DNA of 60,570 bases from an uncultured Campylobacterales bacterium. Lineage in GTDB: Bacteria; Campylobacterota; Campylobacteria; Campylobacterales; Sulfurimonadaceae. This document shows positions 48,284-57,164 of this stretch, piece by piece. The stretch lies in the NCBI GenBank assembly GCA_903885085.1, contig CAISHH010000135.1, positions 1 to 60,570 on the forward strand. Reading direction: 5' to 3'. A program made the translations under genes and the position numbers. The notes beneath the pieces were generated by a model. The model was not told the DNA's origin. It saw only the letters and a list, made by a program, of their open reading frames with translations, and ran no database searches. The stretch's first letter is position 1; each line of letters opens with the position of its first letter.

Positions 48284-48394
48284 GGTGAATGAAATGTGAA
48301 TTAAGTATGTGAATAATAACACGAATCACCGTAGAAGTACATTAAATAGGAGTATAAATATATGTGAATAAAAGATATTCACATGTGTGAATAG
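48284..48394. other. DnaA-box cluster upstream of dnaA (oriC1)
   Basis: TGTGAATAA, the complement of the perfect box TTATTCACA, occurs at 48308-48316 and 48363-48371. Near-matches lie at 48284-48292, 48295-48303, 48375-48383 and 48386-48394. The last two form ATTCACA-TG-TGTGAAT, a head-to-head pair. The cluster fills the 131-base gap before dnaA and should be the second half of the bipartite origin. Confidence 0.78.
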
Positions 48395-48403
48395 ATATAG
48401 AAT

Positions 48404-49672
48404 TTAAGATTCTATTCTATTTCTTCCATTCGTTTTTGCAAGGTAAAGTTTTTGATCAACTTTTCGTATACTGTTTTCAATATTGAACTCATATCTATCC
48501 GCATGACTTGGATCTACTTCTATAATTCCAAAGGATGCCGTAATATTGATTTTTTTTGTTGCTATCTGGATATTAAAATTTTCTAAATTAACTCTAAATC
48601 TTTCTAACAGTTTTATACCATTTTCTATTGGTGTTAATGGAAAAATGATTATAAATTCCTCACCACCGTATCTTATAATATAGTCAGTTTCTCTCAAAGT
48701 TGCTTTGAGAAATGATGCAAATGATTTTAAAACTATATCGCCGCTTTCATGCCCATAAGTGTCATTAATTACTTTAAAATGATCAAGATCACACATCGCT
48801 ATAGAAAATGTTTTATCTGTAAGTTTTGCTAGTCTAAATTCATTTTCATAGATGTCATCAAGATAGTTTCTGTTTAAGAGTTTTGTGAGCGTGTCATAAT
48901 GTGCTTTTTGCATATACTCCGAACTTTTTATAAATGAAAGTTCTATCCCAATATCAATAGATAGATATTCACATTTTTGAAGCATAGATAAAATAAGCAT
49001 GTATTCAATTTTATTTTTTGAGCTCATATGAGATTTGATTCTCGATGATAACTGATGGAGTTTATCATGAGCTAATGTAAGAGTTGCATATTGGCTGTTG
49101 TTGGAGATAGTCATTTTTCCGTCTGAATCAAGCCATTTTCCAAATTCACATAGTTTTGAATTTGTTTGTGGAAAAAGATTTGTATCAAAGTTATGTATGG
49201 AAAAAGCAAGATCATTTAACCAGTCAAGATGCTGTTCATAGTATTTGATGATTTTTTTCTCTTTAAATATTTCTATAGCGCGTATTCTAAGAACATTTTT
49301 GTTTATGAGTTCTTGTGAGTAAGAGCTTAAAAAGATTTTAGCAATACTATTTTCTATCTCTCTAAAAAGTTCAAAAAGTTCAAAAAGCTTATTTGCATTT
49401 CTTTCTAGTAAAACTTTGTTTGCTACTTTATTTTTTATAAATTCAATTTCATTGAAAAAAATTGAATAAGGAATATTTTGAAATATTTTTAGATTTGAAA
49501 GTTCATGAAATATTTCTAATACTTTATCTCTTTTATCTAAAAAAAGTGCGTGTAACACTTGTTTATAATAATTCAAAATAGAATTTTTCTCATCTTCAGT
49601 ATAAAAAACTTTACAATTGGCACCCATAATCTGAAGTTCTAACTCTTCTAATATCTCATCAATTTTTTTCAT
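48404..49672 (-). CDS. Diguanylate cyclase with zinc-binding CZB domain (DgcZ-like)
   Basis: The 422 residues have a helical N-terminus, a CZB domain at about 145-215 and a GGDEF domain at about 255-422. The four zinc ligands of CZB are visible as His148 (HLDW), Cys175 (CEFGKW), His202 and His206 (HDKLH). GGEEF lies at 336-340 with an RxxD site (RETD). In E. coli DgcZ, zinc on this domain shuts off c-di-GMP synthesis; here the domain is internal rather than N-terminal. No membrane segment is seen. It reads away from oriC toward dnaA and may influence origin-side transcription. Confidence 0.88.
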   Translation of the reverse strand: MKKIDEILEELELQIMGANCKVFYTEDEKNSILNYYKQVLHALFLDKRDKVLEIFHELSNLKIFQNIPYSIFFNEIEFIKNKVANKVLLERNANKLFELFELFREIENSIAKIFLSSYSQELINKNVLRIRAIEIFKEKKIIKYYEQHLDWLNDLAFSIHNFDTNLFPQTNSKLCEFGKWLDSDGKMTISNNSQYATLTLAHDKLHQLSSRIKSHMSSKNKIEYMLILSMLQKCEYLSIDIGIELSFIKSSEYMQKAHYDTLTKLLNRNYLDDIYENEFRLAKLTDKTFSIAMCDLDHFKVINDTYGHESGDIVLKSFASFLKATLRETDYIIRYGGEEFIIIFPLTPIENGIKLLERFRVNLENFNIQIATKKINITASFGIIEVDPSHADRYEFNIENSIRKVDQKLYLAKTNGRNRIES

Positions 49673-49700
49673 TGCAGCATCTTTTTATAAATTTTATTTT

Positions 49701-50198
49701 TTATGGCGTTTTTCTCTCTTTTTTAGGGAAATCAAAAAAGAGTAATTTTGTACATTTAGAGCTTATATCTTTAAAATATTCAGAATCGATTTCAAGCTCA
49801 ACAATACCACATGTCGGAATATTCTCTTTAAAATCTACAAGAGTCTCAACAAACATGTTGAGACCTGGATTGTGTCCTATTAAAAAAACAATATTACACG
49901 ACTCATCTATTGTTAAGATTGTATCGAATATATTATCTTTATTACCTTCATAAAGTTTTGAATTATATGTTATCTGTTTTTTAAAGTTTAGCTCTTTGGC
50001 GATCAATTCGGCCGTTGATTTTGCTCTTAGTGCAGGACTTGAAATAATAATATCTGGAATTACACCTTTTTGTTTGAGAATATTTGCCATAAAAGGTGTA
50101 TCTTTTTTTCCTCTTTTATTAAGCGGTCTATCAAAATCATCCAGAGTTGAGTCTTTCCAGCTTGATTTTGCGTGTCTTATAATATAAAGCTTTTTCAT
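49701..50198 (-). CDS. sixA: Phosphohistidine phosphatase SixA-type
   Basis: The start is set at ATG 50198 (MKKLYIIRHAKSSWKD), because the upstream 51 residues in the track cover the promoter region and lack conservation. The 165-residue protein has the RHG catalytic motif (LYIIRHAKSSW), ISSPALRAKSTAEL and the second His in FLIGHNPGL. SixA removes phosphate from His in phosphotransfer proteins or the PTS nitrogen branch. It is transcribed away from ruvC. Confidence 0.88.
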   Translation of the reverse strand: MKKLYIIRHAKSSWKDSTLDDFDRPLNKRGKKDTPFMANILKQKGVIPDIIISSPALRAKSTAELIAKELNFKKQITYNSKLYEGNKDNIFDTILTIDESCNIVFLIGHNPGLNMFVETLVDFKENIPTCGIVELEIDSEYFKDISSKCTKLLFFDFPKKERKTP

Positions 50199-50299
50199 TT
50201 GTTTATTTACTCCGATGGATTCATAAAGTTGCTTTTTGTCATAATTTTGAGAATTAAAAAATTTTACATGTATAATCGTTAAAACAAGATTGGATAAAA

Positions 50300-50785
50300 A
50301 TGATAAATATTTTAGGAATAGATCCCGGAACGAGAAATATGGGTTATGCAATCATCTCTTTGGATAAGGGAAAAATCTCTTTAGTCGAAGCTGGGCTTGT
50401 GAAGATGAAAGCTGAAGATCTGCAGTTTCAAATCCCTCAGATGGCTGAAGCGCTAGAACAGCTTTTTAAATCTTTTAAGATCGATGAAGTTGCAGTTGAG
50501 AGTATGTTTTATGCGCATAATCCTAAAACGGTTATAAAACTTGCGCAGTTTCGCGGAGCTTTGATGTTAAAACTTCTTCAAGAGTTTGGGCAGTTTAGCG
50601 AGTACACGCCTCTTCAGATAAAAAAAGCGCTTACTGGAAAAGCAAAAGCGGGCAAAGAACAAGTCGCATATATGGTAAAAAATCTTTTAAATATCAAAAA
50701 AGAGATCAAACCGCTTGATATTACGGATGCGATGGCGATTGCCATTACACACTCACAGCGTGTGCGTTTGGCGGCACAAAATTAA
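50300..50785 (+). CDS. ruvC: Holliday junction resolvase RuvC
   Basis: The 161 residues have the acidic catalytic set: Asp7 in [12 protein letters not shown], Glu in [12 protein letters not shown], and the C-terminal [13 protein letters not shown] pair. RuvC cleaves Holliday junctions with RuvAB. ruvC upstream of dnaA is a conserved Campylobacterota arrangement and supports the assignment of the origin. An AGATTGG/TTGGA ribosome region precedes the ATG. Confidence 0.95.
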   Translation: MINILGIDPGTRNMGYAIISLDKGKISLVEAGLVKMKAEDLQFQIPQMAEALEQLFKSFKIDEVAVESMFYAHNPKTVIKLAQFRGALMLKLLQEFGQFSEYTPLQIKKALTGKAKAGKEQVAYMVKNLLNIKKEIKPLDITDAMAIAITHSQRVRLAAQN

Positions 50786-50840
50786 GTTTTAATTGCAATG
50801 AGTGTAAAATGGCACTTCAAATTAATAGAAGGATTTTTAA

Positions 50841-51392
50841 ATGAGCGTAGAAAAAGAGTTAATGAGTCGTAGTGGAAGTAAATGTGAATTATGTGGAAGT
50901 GAAGAAAATTTATCAGTTTTAGAAGTCTCGCCATCAGACGCAAGTGCAGAACAATCGATCTTGGTTTGTTTACCATGTAAGACACAAATTGAATCAGACG
51001 AGCTTGATGAAAATCACTTTAATTGTCTAAACGATTCTATGTGGAGTGAAGTGCCAGCTGTAAAAGTAATGGCTTACAGACTTTTAACAAAACTTGGGCG
51101 TCAAGATCTTTTAGAGATGATGTATTTAGAAGATGAAGAAAAATCTTGGGCTGAAGCGGGTTTAAAAAGTGCAAGCGATGTAATAGTTAAAGATGCAAAC
51201 GGTGTTATCCTTCAACACGGTGATAGTGTTGTTATCTTAAAAGACTTAGATGTTAAAGGTGCTGGTTTTACGGCAAAGCGAGGAACGACTGTACGAAACA
51301 TCACGATTCCTAATGACGTTGAAGGTCATATTGAAGGTCGTGTAAACGGTGCTAAAATTTATCTTAAAACAGAGTTTTTGAAAAAAGCATAA
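50841..51392 (+). CDS. PhnA/YjdM-family protein
   Basis: This 183-residue protein has an N-terminal zinc ribbon (CELCGS ... CLPCKT), a middle helical part (WSEVPAVKVMAYRLL) and a C-terminal SH3-like domain with DANGVILQHGDSVVILKDLD, VKGAGFTAKRGTTVRNI. These define the PhnA family. Despite its name the family is not proven to act in phosphonate use. An AAGGA site lies before the ATG. It is 6 bases upstream of a phosphatase gene and may be co-transcribed with it. Confidence 0.85.
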   Translation: MSVEKELMSRSGSKCELCGSEENLSVLEVSPSDASAEQSILVCLPCKTQIESDELDENHFNCLNDSMWSEVPAVKVMAYRLLTKLGRQDLLEMMYLEDEEKSWAEAGLKSASDVIVKDANGVILQHGDSVVILKDLDVKGAGFTAKRGTTVRNITIPNDVEGHIEGRVNGAKIYLKTEFLKKA

Positions 51393-51398
51393 TTTGTT

Positions 51399-51857
51399 AT
51401 GAACTCCGTTATTTTTGTTTGTCTAGGAAATATTTGCCGTTCACCTCTCGCTGAGGGGATTGCAAAAAAGTTAGTGCAAGAAAAAGGTCTACACCCAAAG
51501 GGCACTTCGCATGTAAGAGTTGCATCTGCTGGAACTGGTGGCTGGCATGAGGGTGAAGCACCGTGTGCAAACTCTGTCAAAGTCGCTCAAAATAATGGTA
51601 TTGATATTTCTAGTCTAAGAGCTTCTCAGATTACAAAAAAAGATCTTGAAGAGTTTGAGTTTGTTATAGCTTTGGATGAGAATAACTATAATAATTTGAA
51701 AATACTTGGCGCAAAAAATCTCTACAAACTCGGTTCATTTGGATATAACAATCAAGATGTTCCTGATCCTTATTTTTTTAATGGGTTTGAGGGTTTTGAT
51801 AAAGTGTATGAGATGATAGAAGTTTGTGTTAGGAATCTGTTTGAAGAGTTAGCCTGA
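51399..51857 (+). CDS. Low-molecular-weight protein tyrosine phosphatase
   Basis: This 152-residue protein has the P-loop CLGNICRS (C-x5-R) near residue 8 and the general-acid DP in VPDPYFF near 125. It should remove phosphate from protein tyrosine, or arsenate in the related reductases; the sequence fits the phosphatase branch. Between the first helix and the SAGTGGWHEG segment it carries the extra residues HPKGTS, encoded by the 18-bp insert of the long palindromic repeat. Without the insert the text would read GLHVRVAS. It converges on the next gene with overlapping ends. Confidence 0.9.
   Translation: MNSVIFVCLGNICRSPLAEGIAKKLVQEKGLHPKGTSHVRVASAGTGGWHEGEAPCANSVKVAQNNGIDISSLRASQITKKDLEEFEFVIALDENNYNNLKILGAKNLYKLGSFGYNNQDVPDPYFFNGFEGFDKVYEMIEVCVRNLFEELA
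51488..51517. repeat. Long form of the dispersed palindrome inside the phosphatase gene
   Basis: The left arm is TCTAC and the right arm ATGTAAG. The 18-bp insert ACCCAAAGGGCACTTCGC differs from the insert at 14171-14188 at only three positions. Removing it leaves TCTACATGTAAG and keeps the reading frame (GLHVRV). Confidence 0.8.
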
Positions 51858-51871
51858 AAAAGGCAACTCTT
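51844..51871. terminator. Bidirectional terminator at converging gene ends
   Basis: AAGAGTT(A)GCC pairs with GGCAACTCTT around TGAAAAA, with one bulged A. It covers the stop codons of the phosphatase gene and of the convergent 51849 gene. T-rich flanks follow on the plus strand. Confidence 0.65.
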
Positions 51872-52220
51872 TAAATTTTATGCTTTCGCAGATGATATAA
51901 AGCGGTGAATCTTTAGCCGTTTGTAGTGAGCTATATTCCCCATGACAAAGTACAAAATACTTATCTTCAGAAATTATACTTATCCCCTCACTCATATCAA
52001 GATAAGCTAACTTACTGTTTTCGATAAATTTGGCATCATTCACATTTGATAATTCAAATACTACATCAATCCAGTCAAATGCACGTCCAGTATCTTGAAC
52101 ACTGAACTGTATTTCTATAACACTCGGGGATTTGATTGTTATATTTTTTATCTCACTTCCAGAGAACCTTTCAAAGCGAGCTTGAAATGTTTTAAGCTCG
52201 CTTACATGTAAAGGTTTCAT
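51849..52220 (-). CDS. Hypothetical protein encoded after nrdA
   Basis: This 123-residue protein has a beta-rich pattern, with IKSPSVIEIQFSVQDTGRAF and YFVLCHGEYSSLQTAKDSPL. No known domain is recognised. Its ATG directly abuts the nrdA stop codon region, so it is read from the same transcript. The fourth to sixth codons (LHV) are an exact copy of the palindromic repeat, unusually close to the start. Confidence 0.6.
   Translation of the reverse strand: MKPLHVSELKTFQARFERFSGSEIKNITIKSPSVIEIQFSVQDTGRAFDWIDVVFELSNVNDAKFIENSKLAYLDMSEGISIISEDKYFVLCHGEYSSLQTAKDSPLYIICESIKFKELPFSG
52202..52211. repeat. Palindromic repeat, copy 11
   Basis: Exact copy at codons 4-6 of the small gene after nrdA, read as Leu-His-Val. 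Confidence 0.85.
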
Positions 52221-54587
52221 TTATTGACAACCCACACATTCCATAGAGCGGTCTTCAACATCACTTGCAGTTTCAGGTGACTGAGAACGTAGATAGTAAG
52301 TAGATTTGAGTCCAAGTTTCCAAGCTAACATATAGATGTCGTTAAGATACTTTGCGCTTGCTTTGTCGAGCGTTATAAAGATATTCAAGCTTTGACCTTG
52401 GTCTATCCATTTTTGACGTATAGCAGCAGCTCTGATAAGCACACGTTGGTCAAGCTCATACGCCGAAGTATAATAACTCCAAGTCTCAGGAGAGAGTTTT
52501 GGAGCGACGACTGGAATAAGTCCGCTCAAGTTCTCTTCAAACCATTTACGTTTAAATATCGGCTCGATAGCTTGAGTAGTACCTGTAAGAATAGAGATAG
52601 AACTTGTCGGTGCAACAGCCATCAAATACCCGTTTCTTATTCCTTGCGCTTTTACTTTTTTACGAAGATCATCCCACTCATACGTCGGTGCAAAAAGTCC
52701 GCCGCGATCAACGAGGTTTCTTACCTCTGCATTCGCATGGTCATGAGGCATAATTCCTTGACTCCATTTTGAACCAGAAAACTCAGGATATTGTCCTTTT
52801 TCAAGTGCAAGATCAGAAGATGAAGAGATAGCATTAAAACTGACCGACTCCATGATCTCATCTATTTTGTCAAAATGTTCTTGACTTCCCCAAACGATTT
52901 TTTGTTCAGCTAACATTTGAGCTTCGCCCATAACACCAAGTCCGATTGAACGGCTTCTCATGTTAGTGCGTTTTACTTTTTCCATCGGATAAAAGTTAAG
53001 GTCTATAACGTTATCCAAAGCACGGATTGCAGTCGGAACGATTCTGTCTATTTCCTCTTTTGTATTGATACGTGAGAGGTTGACCGACGCCAAGTTACAA
53101 ACAGCAGTTGCCCCGTTGACTTTCTCTTTTTCAACAATGTAGATTTTTTGTCCGCCAAGATAATCAAGTGCAGTAACTTTGTTAGCAGGTTTTTCTATAC
53201 CGCTATCAACTTTTACTAACTCATCCTCTTCATATGTTATAAACTGTCCATCTTCAAACATAATTTTTATAAGGTAATGGTTTGGCTCAGTGTTTTGGAA
53301 TATTTCTGTACAAAGGTTTGAACTTCTGATAATTCCATAATGACTATTAGGATTTGCGCGGTTTGCATTATCTTTAAAACATAAGAATGGTGAGCCAGAT
53401 TCAAAGTAACTGAGTAAGATTTTTTTCCAAAGATCTTTTGCTTTCACTTTTTCTTTGATAATTGACTCATCCTGTTCGAGTTCAAGATAACGCTTTTCAA
53501 ACTCTTCACCAAACATGTTAGTAAGTTCTTTACAATCATAAGGATCAAACAAAGTCCAGATACCATCTTGTTCAACTCTTTTCATATAAAGATCATTGAT
53601 CCAAAGAGCTGGAAAAAGATCATGCGCACGACGACGCTCTTCACCAGAGTTTTTCTTCAAATCTAAAAAGTCATGGATATCTATATGCCAAGGCTCTAAA
53701 TAAACTGCGATAGCACCTTTTCTCGTACCTAGTTGATCAACAGCGATAGCGATATCGTTTGTTATTTTCAAAAATGGTACAGTTCCACCCGCTGCGTTTT
53801 TATGTCCATCGATAGATGAACCCATAGAGCGAACCTGTGTCCAATCCCAACCGATGCCGCCGCCAAATTTTGAAAGCATAGCCATCTCTTTGTAAGAGTC
53901 AAAAATACCTTCGATATTATCCGGAGATGAACCGATGTAGCATGAGCTAAGTTGGTGTCTGGTCGTACGTGCATTTGAAAGTGTCGGTGTTGCAAGCATC
54001 ACTTCAAATTTTGAGATCATGTCATAAAACTTGATTGCCCAACCATGACGGTCTTCTTCATTTTGTGCCAAGAACATAGAGATGGCCATAAACATATGTT
54101 GAGGGAGTTCGATAGGATTATTTTTTCTATCTTTAATGAGATATCTATCATAAAGAGTTTTGACCCCAAGATAGTTAAACTCTAGATCGCGTTCAGGCAC
54201 GATATGTTTTTCCAACATGTCAAGATCGTACATCTCTCTGAGGCCCTTGAGAATACGTCCCTCTTGTTCTCCGCGCTCCATATATTTACTCAGTGAGCCA
54301 TATCCGGTAAAGCCGTTGACTTGATGATAGAGATTAAACAAGAAAAGTCTTGATGCAACAAAAGTCCAGTTTGGAGCATCGATGTCTATCTTATCTACAG
54401 CTGTTTTGATCAGAGTCTTTTGTATCTCTTCAGAGGTGATGCCATCGCGAAACTGAATCTGTGCATCCACTTCAAGTTCACTCTGAGATACATTCTCTAA
54501 GCCCTTTACAGCAGCTGATGTATATTTTTGAATTTTAGTAATATCTAATGGTTCTGTTCTACCATTTCTTTTGATAACTGTGATCAT
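52221..54587 (-). CDS. nrdA: Class Ia ribonucleotide reductase, alpha subunit
   Basis: The 788 residues have an N-terminal ATP-cone at about 3-90 for allosteric control, the barrel with active-site Cys in SSCYIG and SSNLCTEIF, and a C-terminal redox pair (ECVGCQ). With NrdB it reduces NDPs to dNDPs. The extra ATP-cone suggests dATP inhibition. It is followed immediately by a small unknown gene and lies 30 bases downstream of purB. Confidence 0.95.
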   Translation of the reverse strand: MITVIKRNGRTEPLDITKIQKYTSAAVKGLENVSQSELEVDAQIQFRDGITSEEIQKTLIKTAVDKIDIDAPNWTFVASRLFLFNLYHQVNGFTGYGSLSKYMERGEQEGRILKGLREMYDLDMLEKHIVPERDLEFNYLGVKTLYDRYLIKDRKNNPIELPQHMFMAISMFLAQNEEDRHGWAIKFYDMISKFEVMLATPTLSNARTTRHQLSSCYIGSSPDNIEGIFDSYKEMAMLSKFGGGIGWDWTQVRSMGSSIDGHKNAAGGTVPFLKITNDIAIAVDQLGTRKGAIAVYLEPWHIDIHDFLDLKKNSGEERRRAHDLFPALWINDLYMKRVEQDGIWTLFDPYDCKELTNMFGEEFEKRYLELEQDESIIKEKVKAKDLWKKILLSYFESGSPFLCFKDNANRANPNSHYGIIRSSNLCTEIFQNTEPNHYLIKIMFEDGQFITYEEDELVKVDSGIEKPANKVTALDYLGGQKIYIVEKEKVNGATAVCNLASVNLSRINTKEEIDRIVPTAIRALDNVIDLNFYPMEKVKRTNMRSRSIGLGVMGEAQMLAEQKIVWGSQEHFDKIDEIMESVSFNAISSSSDLALEKGQYPEFSGSKWSQGIMPHDHANAEVRNLVDRGGLFAPTYEWDDLRKKVKAQGIRNGYLMAVAPTSSISILTGTTQAIEPIFKRKWFEENLSGLIPVVAPKLSPETWSYYTSAYELDQRVLIRAAAIRQKWIDQGQSLNIFITLDKASAKYLNDIYMLAWKLGLKSTYYLRSQSPETASDVEDRSMECVGCQ

Positions 54588-54617
54588 AAATTATCCTAAT
54601 CTTATAAATTTTTATTA

Positions 54618-55949
54618 TTAATCTTTGAAAACTCTGGCAAATATTTTATCCACATTTTTTGTATAGTAAGAGTAATCGAAACACTCTCTTATCTGTTCTT
54701 CACTTAGAGAGTTACGTAACTCCTCATCTGCTAAAAGATGATTTAGATACAAGCTTTCTCCAGCTTCATTTGTAGTCGGTTTGCCTTGCTGAATCTCTTC
54801 CCAAACTTTCATCGCATTACGTTGAACTATTCTATATGCATCTTCGCGCGAGACACCTTTTAAAGGAAGTTCAAGAAGTACTCGTTGAGAAAATACCAAT
54901 CCACCAGTAAGGTTGAGATTTCTCATCATATTCTCTGGATAAACTGTTAGGTTAGCTATAACGTTATTCATACGATGAAGCATAAAGTCAGATGTTATAA
55001 ATGAGTCAGGAAGCCAGAAACGTTCAGTTGATGAGTGAGAGATATCACGCTCATGCCATAACGCTACGTTTTCCATAGCAGGGATAGCGTAAGAGCGTAT
55101 CATGCGTGCTAAACCTGTTATGTTTTCTGTGAGTATAGGGTTGCGTTTATGAGGCATTGCAGATGAACCTTTTTGCCCCTTTGCAAAATACTCTTCACAC
55201 TCATAGACTTCAGTACGTTGCCAATGGCGAACTTGGACTGCAAACTTTTCTATCGAGCTTGCCATTAATGCAAGTGATGTTGCAAGACGAGCATATCTAT
55301 CACGTTGTATAACTTGGTTAGATGCAGGTGCGGGTTTGAGTCCCAACTCTTTACATGTAAGCTCTTCAAGTTCTAACGGAGCGTGAGCAAAGTTACCCAT
55401 TGCTCCACTTACTTGACCAACACTTATAACATCAAGTGTTTGTTGTAAGTTTTCCAAATGGCGTGCCATCTCGTCATACCAAACAGCTAACACAAGGCCA
55501 AACGTTATAGGCTCTCCATGTATCCCGTGAGAGCGTCCGACCATCAAAGTCATCTTGTGTTCCATCGCTCTTTTTTTGATAGACTCCATTAGCATTTTTA
55601 CATCTTCGATGATCAGCTCTAGTGAAGATTTCATCTGAAGTGCGACAGCCGTATCTACTGTATCTGAACTTGTCATTCCATAATGAAACCATCTGCTCTC
55701 TTCACCAAGTGTTTCAGAGACACTTGTTGTAAATGCTATAAGGTCATGACGAGTAACCGCTTCTATCTCATCTATACGTTTTATATCAAAGCCCGCATTT
55801 TTTACTATCTTGTCTGCATCCTCTTGAGGAATCTTTCCAAGAGTTGCCCAAGCTTTAACGGCAGCTACTTCTACATCTAGCCATGCCTGATATTTTGCTT
55901 GCATCGTCCACTTAGAACTCATCTCTTCACGTGCGTAGCGCTCTACCAT
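54618..55949 (-). CDS. purB: Adenylosuccinate lyase
   Basis: I choose ATG 55949 (MVERYAREEMSSKWT), which has AAGGTGG at good distance; the track start three codons earlier is a GTG within that site. The 443-residue protein has the fumarase/ASL signature GSSAMPHKRNP near residue 260 and the catalytic His in VGRSHGIHGEP. It acts twice in purine synthesis, on SAICAR and adenylosuccinate. It precedes nrdA on the same strand, linking purine supply with DNA precursor synthesis. A palindromic repeat encodes LTCKELG. Confidence 0.95.
   Translation of the reverse strand: MVERYAREEMSSKWTMQAKYQAWLDVEVAAVKAWATLGKIPQEDADKIVKNAGFDIKRIDEIEAVTRHDLIAFTTSVSETLGEESRWFHYGMTSSDTVDTAVALQMKSSLELIIEDVKMLMESIKKRAMEHKMTLMVGRSHGIHGEPITFGLVLAVWYDEMARHLENLQQTLDVISVGQVSGAMGNFAHAPLELEELTCKELGLKPAPASNQVIQRDRYARLATSLALMASSIEKFAVQVRHWQRTEVYECEEYFAKGQKGSSAMPHKRNPILTENITGLARMIRSYAIPAMENVALWHERDISHSSTERFWLPDSFITSDFMLHRMNNVIANLTVYPENMMRNLNLTGGLVFSQRVLLELPLKGVSREDAYRIVQRNAMKVWEEIQQGKPTTNEAGESLYLNHLLADEELRNSLSEEQIRECFDYSYYTKNVDKIFARVFKD
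55351..55360. repeat. Palindromic repeat, copy 12
   Basis: Exact copy in purB, read as Leu-Thr-Cys-Lys. Confidence 0.85.
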
Positions 55950-56031
55950 GTAACCCACCTTATTTATGTTAAAATCTCGAAAATTATAAGTTATTTATGT
56001 TATCCAACATAGACTTTTAAAGGGATTAATT

Positions 56032-56988
56032 TTGCCATTTGTCATAAAAAAATTTCATATAGAAGAGAAACAAAAAGCCTTTTTATTTTTAATGCGAGAG
56101 CTAGGGCTTTCTCAAAGTGATGCACAAAGATTTATAGCGCGTAAAAGAGTTTTTGCAAATGGAGACGTTGTAGAAAAAGATAAAGATGAGATAAGTGGTG
56201 ATATAGAGTTCATCACATTTGAGCCAATTACAAGAGGTTTAGAACCGACATTTGAAACAGAGGAGTTTGTTCTCTTTGATAAGCCCACAGGTGTGCTCAT
56301 TCATCCTCAAAATCGCTATACGCCCTATTCTCTTATAGACGAAGTCAAGTACCAATTTGGAATGGATGCAAATATCACGCATCGTATTGATATGGAGACT
56401 AGTGGCCTCGTGCTGTGTGCTAAAAACAAAGAGAGTGAGCGAGATATCAAGATGATGTTTCAAGAAAGAGATATGCAGAAACGATATCTTGCAATGGTTC
56501 GCGGAGAGTTTAAAAATGAGCTTACATGTAAGGAACCTTTGAAGATAAATAAAGATGCTACATCAGGCGTGCTTCGTTCTATCGTAAAAGTTGATGAAAC
56601 GGGTAAAAGTTCTGAGACCTACTTCAAACCTTTAGAGTATTTTAGTGATCTTGATATGACACTTGTTGCTTGTTATCCTCATACTGGAAGACAACATCAG
56701 ATTAGAGTTCATTTGCTTCACGTGAAACATCCGATTGTTGGTGATCCACTTTACGGAGTTGATGAATGGGTAACAACTAAATATTTGGATAGAGAATTAT
56801 CAACGGAAGAACGTTTAAAAATTACAGGAGCATCAAGATTACTTTTGCATGCTGATGAACTTTCTTTTGAATATAAAAATATTTCATATCAAGTGAATAG
56901 TAATGTTAATTTTTTGGATGAGATCTTCAAATCTGTTTCACGTGAAACGAAAGAGAAAAATAAACATAGTTGCGCTAATACTCACTAG
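56032..56988 (+). CDS. RluD-family pseudouridine synthase
   Basis: The 318 residues start at TTG 56032 with AGGGATT before it. An S4-like RNA-binding part lies at about 15-65 and the synthase domain at about 75-280 with the catalytic Asp in HRIDMETSGLVL, plus HTGRQHQIRVHL and HPIVGDPLYG. It isomerises U in 23S rRNA or tRNA; the exact site cannot be told. Its coding sequence also holds two parS-like sites and one exact palindromic repeat. It diverges from purB. Confidence 0.9.
   Translation: MPFVIKKFHIEEKQKAFLFLMRELGLSQSDAQRFIARKRVFANGDVVEKDKDEISGDIEFITFEPITRGLEPTFETEEFVLFDKPTGVLIHPQNRYTPYSLIDEVKYQFGMDANITHRIDMETSGLVLCAKNKESERDIKMMFQERDMQKRYLAMVRGEFKNELTCKEPLKINKDATSGVLRSIVKVDETGKSSETYFKPLEYFSDLDMTLVACYPHTGRQHQIRVHLLHVKHPIVGDPLYGVDEWVTTKYLDRELSTEERLKITGASRLLLHADELSFEYKNISYQVNSNVNFLDEIFKSVSRETKEKNKHSCANTH
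56521..56532. repeat. Palindromic repeat, copy 13
   Basis: Exact CTTACATGTAAG in the pseudouridine synthase gene, read as Leu-Thr-Cys-Lys. Confidence 0.88.
56714..56729. promoter_or_regulatory. parS: parS-like centromere site 1
   Basis: TGCTTCACGTGAAACA matches the bacterial parS consensus TGTTTCACGTGAAACA at 15 of 16 positions. It lies in the pseudouridine synthase gene, where it encodes part of HLLHVKH. ParB binds such sites to load the segregation and condensin machinery near the origin. Confidence 0.78.
56934..56949. promoter_or_regulatory. parS: parS-like centromere site 2
   Basis: TGTTTCACGTGAAACG matches the parS consensus at 15 of 16 positions, differing only in the last base. It lies 220 bases from site 1, near the 3' end of the same gene (SVSRET), and about 8.7 kb from dnaA. 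Confidence 0.82.
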
Positions 56989-57152
56989 ATTGAGCATTAA
57001 ATTGTCTCGAAAATAAAATATATGTGAATAACTTCTTTTATCACAATTCACATTCACTGTTTTATTAACAAATGTCGAAAAAGTGCCTATTTTAGGGATG
57101 TTATAGTTTGTGAATGAAATACTGATTAAGAGTAAATTTATATAAAATAAAC

Positions 57153-57164
57153 CTTACATGTAAG
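57153..57164. repeat. Palindromic repeat, copy 14
   Basis: Exact CTTACATGTAAG in the gene-free DnaA-box stretch. Confidence 0.88.

Noticed and set aside
48273-48329. Extra 19 N-terminal residues of DnaA in the ORF track.
   Set aside because: They translate DnaA boxes (HILNSHFIH). The normal start MNIGEKIL has its own ribosome site.
50199-50351. Extra 51 N-terminal residues of the SixA-type ORF.
   Set aside because: SixA begins at MKKLYIIRHAK. The upstream part overlaps the divergent ruvC region and shows no conserved pattern.
50969-50981. TTACCATGTAAG resembles the dispersed palindrome.
   Set aside because: It carries an extra base and encodes the second CxxC of the PhnA zinc ribbon, which is conserved for other reasons.
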